Of a DNA stretch of 64,000 nucleotides, positions 26,078 to 33,510 are shown in pieces (within the stretch, counting starts at the first letter, position 1; the number at the start of each line of letters is the position of its first letter). A model generated the notes under the pieces. It had not been told where the DNA came from and ran no database searches. It saw only the letters and a list, made by a program, of their open reading frames with translations. The DNA comes from Subdoligranulum sp. CAG:314 (GTDB taxonomy: Bacteria > Bacillota > Clostridia > Christensenellales > CAG-314). A program made the position numbers and the translations under genes. The DNA lies in contig FR901000.1 in assembly GCA_000437915.1 (NCBI GenBank), positions 227,594 to 291,593 on the forward strand. Direction: 5' to 3'.

Positions 26078-26949
26078 ACGGGTTCCCTCCCGTCCAGCAA
26101 AGAGAAAAGACGGCTTGCGTTTTCGCTACGCATGCTTTTGAGAGGCAGGCGACATCCGCCCGCGTCAAGCCCCGCATATTTAAGCGCCGCTTTGATTGGC
26201 AGAGGATTGGTGTCGGCAAATAGAGCGTCCGTCAGTTTAAGACGGGAAAGTTGGATTTTGCGCGCGGTAACGCAGTCTCCGTCCCAAAAAGCCTGCGCAA
26301 GCCGCGTCACAACGGCAGGTTCAAGATTGCTCCATACGCTCACCGCGCCCGACGCTCCCAATGCCAAGGCGGGCAGAATCATATCGTCGTTGCCGCACAG
26401 CACGGTGAAATCGTCGTCGGCAAGCGCGCATACGTGAGACAAAAAGCTTATGCTTCCGCCGGCTTCCTTTATGCCCGCGACGTTTCCGTGCGCTTTCAGC
26501 CGTCCGAGCACAGGCAGCGAAATACAGCTTCCCGTGCGGGACGGCACGTTGTAAAGCAGTACGGGCGCCGCAGCCGCGTCTGCAACGGCGGCAAAATGGG
26601 AATACATTCCCTCGTCGTCGGGCTTGTTGTAATAGGGCGCGACGGACAACAGAAAATCCGCGCCCATGTCGCCGTATCTTTTGGCGAGCGAAACAGCCTG
26701 CCGCGTGTCAAAGGAGCCGCAGCCGACAATTATCGTCGTCCTGCCCTTGAACTTTTTTACGGCGCGCTCGACTATCATGTCTTTTTCCTCCCGAGAGAGC
26801 GTGGGCGCTTCGCCCGTCGTACCGACGAGAACGACGCCCTTGACGCCTTCCTTTATCTGACGTTCGATAAAAAATTCCGTTTTTTCCGCGTCAACCTCGC
26901 CGCTGCTTTTAAACGGCGTGACCAAAGCCGTGTAAATTCCCTTTTCCAT
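26074..26949 (-). CDS. dapA: 4-hydroxy-tetrahydrodipicolinate synthase
   Basis: A 291-residue TIM-barrel class I aldolase condensing pyruvate with aspartate semialdehyde. Visible are LVGTTGEAPTL (Thr44, Thr45), Tyr107 in VAPYYNKP, Tyr133 in LLYNVPSRTG (with Arg138 for substrate binding) and the Schiff-base Lys161 in VAGIKEAGG. All key residues are present. It is the second gene of the operon, 12 bases after dapF. Confidence 0.97.
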   Translation of the reverse strand: MEKGIYTALVTPFKSSGEVDAEKTEFFIERQIKEGVKGVVLVGTTGEAPTLSREEKDMIVERAVKKFKGRTTIIVGCGSFDTRQAVSLAKRYGDMGADFLLSVAPYYNKPDDEGMYSHFAAVADAAAAPVLLYNVPSRTGSCISLPVLGRLKAHGNVAGIKEAGGSISFLSHVCALADDDFTVLCGNDDMILPALALGASGAVSVWSNLEPAVVTRLAQAFWDGDCVTARKIQLSRLKLTDALFADTNPLPIKAALKYAGLDAGGCRLPLKSMRSENASRLFSLLDGREPV

Positions 26950-26961
26950 AAATTCTCCTTT

Positions 26962-27714
26962 TCAACAAAAATCGTCGGCGCAGAAATTTCCGTCGTAAAC
27001 GAAACGCGCTTCGCCCGCAATCCAGATGTTTCCGTTTTCCTCGTACACTTCCGTGTCTCCGCCCTCCGCGCTTACCTTGGCGGTTAAGTCCGAAAACCCC
27101 AAAACCCGCCTCGAAGCGGCAAAAGCGGCAGCCGCGCCCGTACCGCACGCCGCCGTGCGCCCCACGCCGCGCTCGAATGTCACTATTTTCAAAACGCCGT
27201 CCTTGTTTATTTGCACCCAGTCCACGTTGAAGCTGTCCTTGTTGCGCCGCCACATGCTCTCGGCACAGGCAAGCCCGCAGTCGGCGACCACGATATGGGG
27301 CGCGCCCGTATTCAGGGCAACCGCGCGACAGCCCTCCCCGCCCGCTCCGTCGGGCAGGTCGGAAAAAATCGGACGGCCGAGGTTGAGCGCGCACACAAAA
27401 GGGCTGCGGCAAATCAGCCGAGTTTCAATGCTCCCCGCCGCCGTAACCAAAGCGTCGGGGAATTTTCCCGTCGTCCTCAAAGCGTGCAGGGCGCAGCACC
27501 TCAATCCGTTGCCGCACATATCCGCCTCGCTGCCGTCCGCATTGAAAATTCTCACGCTTTTTTTGTCCCGCGCGAAAATCAGCAAACCGTCCGCGCCAGC
27601 TCCCTTTTTGCGCTCGCACAAAATACGCGCCAAGCATGAAAATCCCATTTCGCAAGCATCCTCGTCCGCTATTGCAAAGTCGTTTGACAACGCCTGATAT
27701 TTAAAAAACTTCAT
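26962..27714 (-). CDS. dapF: Diaminopimelate epimerase
   Basis: The 250-residue enzyme interconverts LL- and meso-diaminopimelate for peptidoglycan and lysine. The first catalytic Cys is Cys73 in MCGNGLRCCALHAL, the second lies in GRTAACGTGAAAAF near residue 195. It is the first gene of the six-gene dap operon; the promoter must be in 27715-27798, where TATAAT-like sequences occur but no consensus pair stands out. The ribosome-binding site is weak (GGGTGGG). No lysine riboswitch fold can be recognised in the short leader. Confidence 0.95.
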   Translation of the reverse strand: MKFFKYQALSNDFAIADEDACEMGFSCLARILCERKKGAGADGLLIFARDKKSVRIFNADGSEADMCGNGLRCCALHALRTTGKFPDALVTAAGSIETRLICRSPFVCALNLGRPIFSDLPDGAGGEGCRAVALNTGAPHIVVADCGLACAESMWRRNKDSFNVDWVQINKDGVLKIVTFERGVGRTAACGTGAAAAFAASRRVLGFSDLTAKVSAEGGDTEVYEENGNIWIAGEARFVYDGNFCADDFC

Positions 27715-27798
27715 GTACGCCCACCCGTTTTTTTCAATATAATATTTTATTCCGCACCTATGAGAAAGAGACCTCTCCGTTTTTAGGCAAAATAAAAA

Positions 27799-27821
27799 AA
27801 ACGCGCCCGAAAGGCGCGTTT
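27799..27821 (-). terminator. Terminator of the first DtxR-like gene
   Basis: A 9-bp stem AAACGCGCC/GGCGCGTTT with loop CGAAA; on the minus strand it ends in a T8 run. Confidence 0.88.
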
Positions 27822-27838
27822 GGGTTCGGTTCCAAACA

Positions 27839-28219
27839 CTAAACCGCTTTTTTTACAACGTTTTTCTCGAAAAAATCCGTGAGAGCTTCTATACTCCTGC
27901 CGCTTAGCGCGCCAACAGCCTTCAACGCTTCGTGGTAGGCGACGTTTCGGGGCAGCTTGCATATCTGCATAAGCGCGTCCCGCAAAACGTAAACCTCGCG
28001 CATATATGTGCGCAGACTGTCAACGCCCTTTTTAGTAAGCACGATTTTCTTTTTGCTTTCGCGCGACAGGTATCCGTCCGTTTCCAGTCTGTCCACCGCG
28101 CGATAGGCGCTGACCTTTGTCACTCCCGCCTTCAACGCCAGCGCAGTCAGACTGACTCCGTTTTCGCCGTCGCACAGACTGTCTGCCGCAATGAGATATT
28201 TCAACATGGATGCGGACAT
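27839..28219 (-). CDS. Short DtxR/IdeR-like regulator, probable feo repressor
   Basis: With the ATG that follows GGGAGG the protein has 126 residues. The first 65 form a winged helix (LTALALKAGVTKVSAYRAVDRLETDGYLSRE), with a wing ending KIVLTKKGVDSL. The remainder is a short helical dimerisation part (MREVYVLRDALMQICKL), as in the metal-dependent DtxR/MntR class, without the SH3-like third domain. The gene has a perfect sigma-A promoter, and between promoter and start lies a palindrome, GTTCGCA-N2-TGCGAAC, found twice more in front of feoA. That suggests it represses itself and the feo genes. MarR- or Rrf2-like ancestry cannot be excluded; metal ligands are not obvious. Confidence 0.72.
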   Translation of the reverse strand: MSASMLKYLIAADSLCDGENGVSLTALALKAGVTKVSAYRAVDRLETDGYLSRESKKKIVLTKKGVDSLRTYMREVYVLRDALMQICKLPRNVAYHEALKAVGALSGRSIEALTDFFEKNVVKKAV

Positions 28220-28245
28220 AAATTTACCTCCCGTTACCAATTTGA

Positions 28246-28261
28246 GTTCGCATTTGCGAAC
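28246..28261 (-). promoter_or_regulatory. Operator palindrome GTTCGCA-TT-TGCGAAC
   Basis: Seven-base arms GTTCGCA and TGCGAAC, extended by an outer A/T pair, lie 27 bases before the start at 28219 and downstream of the promoter. The same arms occur at 31748-31763 and 31781-31796. Confidence 0.75.
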
Positions 28262-28302
28262 TTGACGTTTGAATCAAGGAGCCGCTTTACGACTCCTGTT
28301 GA

Positions 28303-28331
28303 ATGATAGCATATAAAAACGGTTGTGTCAA
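28303..28331 (-). promoter_or_regulatory. Consensus promoter of the first DtxR-like gene
   Basis: Minus-strand TTGACA (28331-28326) and TATCAT (28308-28303), 17 bases apart. Confidence 0.8.
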
Positions 28332-28345
28332 GCGAAAAAAGCGTT

Positions 28346-28711
28346 TCAGTCGCACGCGGCGAATTTTTTAATCAATTCAAACATATCGTCCGAAACGACG
28401 TGTTCGATTCTGCACGCGTTGGCTTCGGCAAGAGCCGCGTCGGCGCCGATTTTTATCAGCGCGCGCGTAATATAATAGTGCCTTTCAAACACGGAGGAGG
28501 CTTTTTCTTCGCCGCTTGCGGTAAGCGTCAAGTCTCCGTTTCTGTCCATGTTTACGTAGCCCTTTTGGATAAGCAGGTTTACCGCGCGGGATACGCTTGA
28601 CTTGGCGTAACCCAGCTCCTCGACCACGTCCACGGAACGGACATTGCCCTTTTTTTTCTTTAAAAGCAAAATGGTTTCGAGGTACATTTCCTCAGATTCT
28701 CTCGTCCTCAT
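28346..28711 (-). CDS. DtxR/MntR-family metal-dependent regulator
   Basis: A 121-residue protein with the standard DtxR opening (ESEEMYLETILLL), a helix-turn-helix at about 25-50 (SVDVVEELGYAKSSVSRAVNLLIQKGYV) and a wing (DGDLTLTASGEEKA type). A helical dimerisation part with potential metal ligands follows (FERHYYITRALIKIGAD, EANACRIEHVVSDDMFE: Cys, Glu, His). This matches the Fe/Mn-sensing DtxR family with only two domains. It lies between the Feo genes and the other short DtxR-like gene, all on one strand, but has its own promoter (TTTACA-17-TATAAT). Unlike the other regulator its leader holds no GTTCGCA palindrome. Confidence 0.85.
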   Translation of the reverse strand: MRTRESEEMYLETILLLKKKKGNVRSVDVVEELGYAKSSVSRAVNLLIQKGYVNMDRNGDLTLTASGEEKASSVFERHYYITRALIKIGADAALAEANACRIEHVVSDDMFELIKKFAACD

Positions 28712-28731
28712 AGGTTTTGTTCCTTTTTAAT

Positions 28732-28760
28732 ATTATAACGTCAAGAGCCGCGGATGTAAA
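28732..28760 (-). promoter_or_regulatory. Promoter of the DtxR/MntR-type gene
   Basis: Minus-strand TTTACA (28760-28755) and TATAAT (28737-28732) are 17 bases apart; AAGGA precedes the ATG at 28711. Confidence 0.75.
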
Positions 28761-28785
28761 GTGATTGCGTCCCTTCAAACACAAA

Positions 28786-28803
28786 CCGCCCCTGACGGGG
28801 CGG
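28786..28803 (-). terminator. Terminator of the feo operon
   Basis: CCGCCCC-TGAC-GGGGCGG stem; on the minus strand followed by TTTGTGTTTG. Confidence 0.65.
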
Positions 28804-28849
28804 CTCGTGCAAAATTTTTACAAGGAAAAACAAAATCTTTTGTCGTTGA

Positions 28850-29020
28850 TTACTTTGATTTGCGCTTGTCGGGCTTTTTGCCGCACCCCGCGCAGCCGCC
28901 GCAGCAATCGGCGCAGTCACAGCCTGTTTTGCCTTTGACTCGGCGGATAATCGCGGAGATTAGCACTCCGAGAACTATAACCGCGCATACTACGATGGCG
29001 ACGATTTCGATTGGTTCCAT
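28850..29020 (-). CDS. FeoB-associated Cys-rich membrane protein
   Basis: A 56-residue gene found directly downstream of feoB. It encodes an N-terminal transmembrane helix (IEIVAIVVCAVIVLGVLISAII) followed by a basic patch (RRVKGK) and a Cys-rich tail (CDCADCCGGCAGCG, seven Cys) and a lysine-rich end. This is the typical FeoB-associated Cys-rich protein of Firmicutes, thought to support ferrous iron transfer at the inner face of the FeoB pore. The ribosome-binding site GGAGG is 6 bases upstream of the ATG. The gap to feoB is 13 bases. Confidence 0.9.
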   Translation of the reverse strand: MEPIEIVAIVVCAVIVLGVLISAIIRRVKGKTGCDCADCCGGCAGCGKKPDKRKSK

Positions 29021-29033
29021 TTAAAGCCTCCTT

Positions 29034-31277
29034 TTAAGCTCTTCTTCTTTTAAACCTGCCTTGGTTGAAAAGCACTATTCCGACAACCGTGACGGCAATT
29101 GCGGCGGCGAAGATAAAGGACGTCCACCACCACGAGCCGATGAGGTACACCGCAGCGGAAACTATGTAAGACGTGACCAGCCAAAAAAGCAGCGTATAAT
29201 TGAAACGCTTTTTGTCGGGCAGCTCCGCCTTGGCGGTAGCGACGGCGGCAAAGCAAGGAATGGTGGTCATGTTGAATGCGATAAAGGACAGCAGCGCCGG
29301 CACCGTTATGCCTGTCGCCTGCATCATTACCAGCACCTCCTCGACGCCCTCCTCGGTCCCCTCAAAGCCGGCTACGATGCAGGCGGCGAGCACGCTGAAG
29401 GTCGAAATGACGTTTTCCTTGGCAATCAGTCCCGTGATTGCCGCGACAACGAACACCCAGCCCCACGAGCCGAGCTGACTGCCGAAGCCCAGCGGAGTGA
29501 ATAACGGCTGAACCAGCTGTCCCAATCCCGCAAGTATGCTTTGGTTGATTTGCTCGTCCGGCAGGAACTGCCACGAGAAGCTGAAATGACTGATAAACCA
29601 GATGACAATTGTGGAGGCAAGTATTATCGTAAACGCCTTTTTGACAAAATGCTTGGTTTTGTCCCACAGGTGCAGCATCAGGTTTTTGAACTGCGGAGCG
29701 TGGTAACTCGGCAGCTCCATGATAAAGGGAGGAACCTCCCCTCTCATCGTCGTGTTGCGCATCAAAAGCACGCTGATAATTGCAACGACTACTCCCAGCA
29801 GATACATGGAGTAAGTTATCAAATCCGCGTTTCCTATGCCCGCAGAAGCAACTATCGCGCCGGCGACAGCCGTGAGTATGGGCAGCTTGGCGCCGCAGCT
29901 GAAAAACGGAATAACTCTTACCGTTGCGGTGCGCTCGTTTTCGTCCGCGAGCGTCCGCGTGTTTATCATGGCGGGTATGGAGCAGCCGAAGCCCATAATC
30001 ATGGGCATAAACGCCCTGCCCGACAAACCGAATCTGCGGAATATTCTGTCAAGAATAAACGCTACGCGCGCCATATAACCCGAATCCTCGAGAATCGAGA
30101 AAAACAGGAAAAGCAGCAGAATCTGCGGCAAAAAGGACAGAATGGAGAACAAGCCGCCGAGAATACCGTCGCATACGAGTCCCGCCACCCATTCGGGAGA
30201 GCCGGACAGCCAGCCCTCGGCAAGCGCCGTCAGACTGTCGGTGCCAAGCCCCAGCAGATTGGCTAAAATCACGCCGGGCGAATTTATGCCGCCTTCGCCG
30301 AAAACGCCCTCGAAAGCGGTGCCCTCGAGCGATACCCAGCCCTCGGGGAACAGTCCGCCCAGATACAGAAAGTTTTCCGAAAAGGTAAGATGGAAGATTG
30401 CGAACAAAATGACAAGGAAAATAGGTATGCCCCATATTTTGTGCGTCAAAACCTTGTCCGCTCTGTCCGACCTGTTGAGTCCGCCCTTCATCGCCTTTTC
30501 CCCTTTTCTGAACGCGGAGGAAAAGTGCTTTGTTATGTATTTGTAGCGGCTGTCCGCCACCAACGCCTCGAAATCGTCTCCGAACACGTTGTCCCTGAAA
30601 GTATCCTTGAAGGCTCTGACCGTTTTGACCGCGTCGGGGTGCGCCTTTGTTTCCAGCTCGTCCTCCTCCGCCAGCTTGACCGCGTGGAAAAGAGGATTTT
30701 CAACCTTCTGTCCTTCCAGCGCGATTTTTACGTCGCCGATAAGATGACTTAACGCGCAGTCCTCCAACACGGTCACTCCGCTGCGTTTGCTCTTGCTCGC
30801 AGCATAAGTCTTTTCCATAAGGCGGGAAATTCCCTCTCCTCTCAAAGCGGAAATTTCCACCACGGGCAAACCGATTTTCTTTTCGAGTGTAGCTCCGTCC
30901 ACCGAATCGCCGTTTTTCCTCACGGCGTCCATCATGTTGAGCGCCACCACAATCGGCACGTCTATTTCCATAAGCTGAGTGGTCAGATAAAGGTTTCTTT
31001 CCAGATTTGTCGCGTCTACGATGTTTATTATGCAATCGGGCTTTTCGTCCAGAATGAAGTTTCGGGAAATCACCTCCTCCGGCGTGTACGGAGACAAAGA
31101 GTATATTCCGGGCAAGTCCACAATCTGCAACGCTTCGGCGCATTTTTTGTAAACGCCCTCCCTCTTGTCCACGGTGACGCCGGGCCAGTTGCCCACGTGC
31201 GCCGTAGCTCCGGTGAGAGAGTTGAACAAAGTGGTTTTTCCGCTGTTGGGGTTGCCTGCCAACGCTATTCTTTTCAT
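29034..31277 (-). CDS. feoB: Ferrous iron transporter FeoB
   Basis: A 747-residue inner-membrane protein. The N-terminal G domain shows G1 GNPNSGKTT (residues 8-16), the switch region with GNWPGVTVDKREG, G3 DLPGIYSL and G4 NMMD, followed by the helical GDI region. From about residue 280 the transport core has gate-type motifs and several transmembrane helices, including FLPQILLLFLFFSILEDSGYMARVAF and the conserved MGFGCSIPAM, then FFSCGAKLPIL. All hallmarks are intact and length is normal. The ATG overlaps the upstream feoA stop by 4 bases. It takes up Fe2+ under anoxic or acidic conditions. Confidence 0.97.
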   Translation of the reverse strand: MKRIALAGNPNSGKTTLFNSLTGATAHVGNWPGVTVDKREGVYKKCAEALQIVDLPGIYSLSPYTPEEVISRNFILDEKPDCIINIVDATNLERNLYLTTQLMEIDVPIVVALNMMDAVRKNGDSVDGATLEKKIGLPVVEISALRGEGISRLMEKTYAASKSKRSGVTVLEDCALSHLIGDVKIALEGQKVENPLFHAVKLAEEDELETKAHPDAVKTVRAFKDTFRDNVFGDDFEALVADSRYKYITKHFSSAFRKGEKAMKGGLNRSDRADKVLTHKIWGIPIFLVILFAIFHLTFSENFLYLGGLFPEGWVSLEGTAFEGVFGEGGINSPGVILANLLGLGTDSLTALAEGWLSGSPEWVAGLVCDGILGGLFSILSFLPQILLLFLFFSILEDSGYMARVAFILDRIFRRFGLSGRAFMPMIMGFGCSIPAMINTRTLADENERTATVRVIPFFSCGAKLPILTAVAGAIVASAGIGNADLITYSMYLLGVVVAIISVLLMRNTTMRGEVPPFIMELPSYHAPQFKNLMLHLWDKTKHFVKKAFTIILASTIVIWFISHFSFSWQFLPDEQINQSILAGLGQLVQPLFTPLGFGSQLGSWGWVFVVAAITGLIAKENVISTFSVLAACIVAGFEGTEEGVEEVLVMMQATGITVPALLSFIAFNMTTIPCFAAVATAKAELPDKKRFNYTLLFWLVTSYIVSAAVYLIGSWWWTSFIFAAAIAVTVVGIVLFNQGRFKRRRA

Positions 31278-31504
31278 CGCACTCCCTCCGTGTCAACGCA
31301 GCGGGCCTCAGCCCCCCTCAGAGTCAACTCGTAGCCTCTGACAGTCACTTCGATAGGGTCTCCGAGCGGCGCTTTTTTTCTCAGACACACAACCGCTCCG
31401 GGAGTTACGCCCATATCGAACAAACGGCGTCGGATTTTGCCTTCGCCGCCGACAGAGCGGACCACTCCCTTTTCTCCTATGGAAAAATCGCTCAATTTTT
31501 TCAT
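31274..31504 (-). CDS. feoA: FeoA-domain protein (second copy)
   Basis: A 76-residue SH3-like FeoA protein; the ATG at 31504 has AAAGGAG 8 bases upstream and the frame before it is not family-like. Typical FeoA motifs are GEKGVVRSVGGEGKIRRRLFDMGVTPG and PIEVTVRGYELTLRGAEA. FeoA is thought to bind and regulate FeoB. It overlaps feoB by 4 bases and follows another feoA by 17 bases, the two being diverged copies. Confidence 0.95.
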   Translation of the reverse strand: MKKLSDFSIGEKGVVRSVGGEGKIRRRLFDMGVTPGAVVCLRKKAPLGDPIEVTVRGYELTLRGAEARCVDTEGVR

Positions 31505-31521
31505 AAAAAATCTCCTTTCAC

Positions 31522-31734
31522 CTAACTGACGAAAATTTTCGTTACCAGCCCGCTGTCGAGAGCAAGCCGCCCCTCTTTTACCAGACAAATCACGCTGCCG
31601 CCGCTTTTGGACAGCACCGTTATATCCGAGTTGACGGTAAGCCCCAGATTTTCGAGATGCTTTTTGGTCTTTTCATCGGTGAGAATTTTCAAAATCTTCA
31701 TTTTTTGCCCCGAGGGCGCAATCGCAATAGGCAT
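31522..31734 (-). CDS. feoA: FeoA-domain protein (first copy)
   Basis: A 70-residue FeoA/SH3-like protein starting at MPIAIAPSGQKMKILKIL with GGAGG 7 bases upstream; key features are KKHLENLGLTVNSDITVLSKSGGSVICLVKEGRLALDSGL. It is the first gene of the feo operon and more diverged from classic FeoA than the second copy. Tandem FeoA genes before FeoB are common in Clostridia and suggest two different regulatory subunits. Two operator palindromes lie between this gene and the promoter region. Confidence 0.88.
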   Translation of the reverse strand: MPIAIAPSGQKMKILKILTDEKTKKHLENLGLTVNSDITVLSKSGGSVICLVKEGRLALDSGLVTKIFVS

Positions 31735-31747
31735 TTCAAGCCTCCTT

Positions 31748-31763
31748 GTTCGCAGCTGCGAAC
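31748..31763 (-). promoter_or_regulatory. feo operator 1, perfect palindrome
   Basis: GTTCGCAGCTGCGAAC is fully self-complementary over 16 bp and directly abuts the ribosome-binding site of the first feoA. Confidence 0.85.
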
Positions 31764-31780
31764 TTGCCTTCCGAAATAAA

Positions 31781-31796
31781 GTTCGCAATTGCGAAC
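31781..31796 (-). promoter_or_regulatory. feo operator 2, perfect palindrome
   Basis: GTTCGCAATTGCGAAC is self-complementary over 16 bp. Its centre is 33 bp (three helical turns) from operator 1, so both would face the same side of the DNA. Confidence 0.85.
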
Positions 31797-31813
31797 ATGC
31801 TCGGAAAAATTTC

Positions 31814-31828
31814 GGGAGCCTTGCTCCC
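31814..31828 (-). promoter_or_regulatory. Hairpin with T run in the feo leader
   Basis: GGGAGC-AAG-GCTCCC on the minus strand followed by GAAATTTTT. It could be a weak attenuator or fortuitous; the loop is only 3 bases. Confidence 0.3.
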
Positions 31829-31898
31829 TGTTTCAATATATGCTTGCCCTAAAAAGATATGACACTCTTTTCGAGCATGGCAATCTTATCACCGTTTG

Positions 31899-31935
31899 AA
31901 AAAAAAAGCACGGAGTTAGCCTATGCTAACTCCGT
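31899..31935 (-). terminator. Terminator of the acyltransferase-SGNH operon
   Basis: An 11-bp stem ACGGAGTTAGC/GCTAACTCCGT with a 4-base loop; on the minus strand followed by GC and a T9 run. Confidence 0.9.
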
Positions 31936-31953
31936 ATGTATCCGAAAAAATTT

Positions 31954-32688
31954 TTATTTTCCGCTTGCCGACCTTTTCAGCATTCCGTCAATGATGTTCT
32001 CCACCACCTTCGCCATAAGCATATGTCCCTGCTCGTTGGGGTGTATGCCGTCGGGGCAAAGCAAATCCATATATTTTCTGTCCAGCAAAAGAGGCGTTCT
32101 CAGGTCGATAAGACGACAGTTGTTTTCAAGCGCGCATTTGACTATTGCAAGATTGTAGCACTCGTGATAGCGGCTGATGTTCGTAAGGTCTCCGTTCAAA
32201 AACTCCATCACCTTTGAGCCGTCGGCGACCGTGCAAATGACGTTTGAAAAATATTTCTGCGGATTGATGGGCGGCGTCGTGCACACCACGGGCATCGCGC
32301 CTCTTTTTTTGATTTTTTCTATGGAGTCCACGAGCATTTTCTCAAACGCGTCGAGCGACGTTTTGGGAATATGCTTGACGGACGGCGCGCGCGCCACTGC
32401 AGCCCAGTCGAAATCGCAGTCGTTGCCGCCGATTACCAGCACCACGTAGGTCAAGGCGGCGTCCTCGTCGCTCATTTCCTTTAAGTGCTTGTCGATAATC
32501 CGCCTGTCGTACAGACGTTTAAGCGTCTGGCCGTAAACCGAGATGTTTTTGAATTCTACACGGTAATGGTCGGTAACCTCCTTGACCACGCCGTTGTCGA
32601 GCACGGAAAGCTCTCTTCCGTCGTATACGACTCCTTTGGATACCGAGTCGCCGAAAACCATGACCTTGTTGTTGCTAAGTTCTTTCAT
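31954..32688 (-). CDS. SGNH/GDSL-type hydrolase
   Basis: With the ATG that has GGAG 6 bases upstream the product has 244 residues. The four SGNH blocks are visible: GDSVSKG (nucleophile Ser at about residue 15), the block II Gly in the GQTLKRLYDRR area, GGND (block III) and DGIHPNEQGH (block V Asp and His). Such enzymes deacylate lipids or sugars. There is no signal peptide, so it should act in the cytoplasm. It lies 20 bases downstream of an acyltransferase-like gene and ends at a strong terminator, so a joint role in lipid or glycan acyl turnover is likely but unproven. Confidence 0.85.
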   Translation of the reverse strand: MKELSNNKVMVFGDSVSKGVVYDGRELSVLDNGVVKEVTDHYRVEFKNISVYGQTLKRLYDRRIIDKHLKEMSDEDAALTYVVLVIGGNDCDFDWAAVARAPSVKHIPKTSLDAFEKMLVDSIEKIKKRGAMPVVCTTPPINPQKYFSNVICTVADGSKVMEFLNGDLTNISRYHECYNLAIVKCALENNCRLIDLRTPLLLDRKYMDLLCPDGIHPNEQGHMLMAKVVENIIDGMLKRSASGK

Positions 32689-32708
32689 TTTTCGCTCCAT
32701 TCGGAAAA

Positions 32709-33449
32709 TTAAGCGGGCTGCGCGGTTTCCTTCAAAATGAACGCGCTTCTCAACGCGTTTGCCTTGTCCTTGAAAAACTCCGCCACCTGCTTTGCCGTTT
32801 TGCCCGATTTAAGCAAGGCGTTGCAATACTCGGGCTTGTCGATGACCATCGTGTTGGCTTTTTTGTCCCAATAAACGGTGTAAACGGGCAAATCCACGCC
32901 GCTGTGTTTGAAATAGGTCTTTGCAAGCAGCACGAAGCCCGCAAAAAACTCCTCAAGCACGGCTTTGTAGCCGTCGGAGGAATTTTCGGGAAAAATCAGG
33001 ATTCCGCGCCCCTCGTCAAGCAGTCTGTGGGTGTAACGCAGCGTGGAAAGCATACGGTTGTCGGGATAGGTAGCCACCAATTGCAGCCCCTTGTAAAACA
33101 TACCGGTAAAACACGCCGCCACCGTCGCAGCGATAAAGACGAAAAAGGCGGGAACCTTTTTTTTCTGCCTCAGATAGACGTGATAAAGATATTTCCATCT
33201 GTCGCGGTAGCCTCCGCACATCTCATAGGTGCCCCAGGGGACGAAATATTTGGGAAAAAACATTTCGAGGGTGAAGGGACCGCTGCTGCCGCTGTGATTG
33301 GACAGATATATTGCCCTGTCTTCTATTTTGTCGTTGAGATTTATTATTTTGGGCTTGCGGGTAAATATCCGCAGAAAGCCCTTGAAAAAGGTGAAAAATT
33401 TTCCGCGTTTTTTGGGCGTGCCCAATATTCTCTCTTTCTTTTTCTTCAT
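32709..33449 (-). CDS. PlsC-like (LPLAT superfamily) acyltransferase
   Basis: A 246-residue protein with a basic N-terminus, then a lysophospholipid acyltransferase-like core: block I SNHSGSSGP (His present, but the usual HX4D acid is replaced), a hydrophobic helix (VPAFFVFIAATVAACFTGMFY) and block III-like GILIFPENSSDG (usual FPEG). The altered motifs point to a divergent member, which may acylate an unusual acceptor or be inactive. It is the first gene of a pair with an SGNH hydrolase and follows the ABC exporter genes by 61 bases on the same strand, so read-through from that operon is possible. Confidence 0.7.
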   Translation of the reverse strand: MKKKKERILGTPKKRGKFFTFFKGFLRIFTRKPKIINLNDKIEDRAIYLSNHSGSSGPFTLEMFFPKYFVPWGTYEMCGGYRDRWKYLYHVYLRQKKKVPAFFVFIAATVAACFTGMFYKGLQLVATYPDNRMLSTLRYTHRLLDEGRGILIFPENSSDGYKAVLEEFFAGFVLLAKTYFKHSGVDLPVYTVYWDKKANTMVIDKPEYCNALLKSGKTAKQVAEFFKDKANALRSAFILKETAQPA

Positions 33450-33510
33450 TGTCCGTCCTTATTTTATTTCACCTTTTCGCGTCAAACCGCAAATATGCGG
33501 GAGTCTTGTT

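Noticed and set aside
27715..27798. Lysine riboswitch before the dap operon
   Set aside because: The leader is under 90 bases and shows no multi-stem fold or conserved core.
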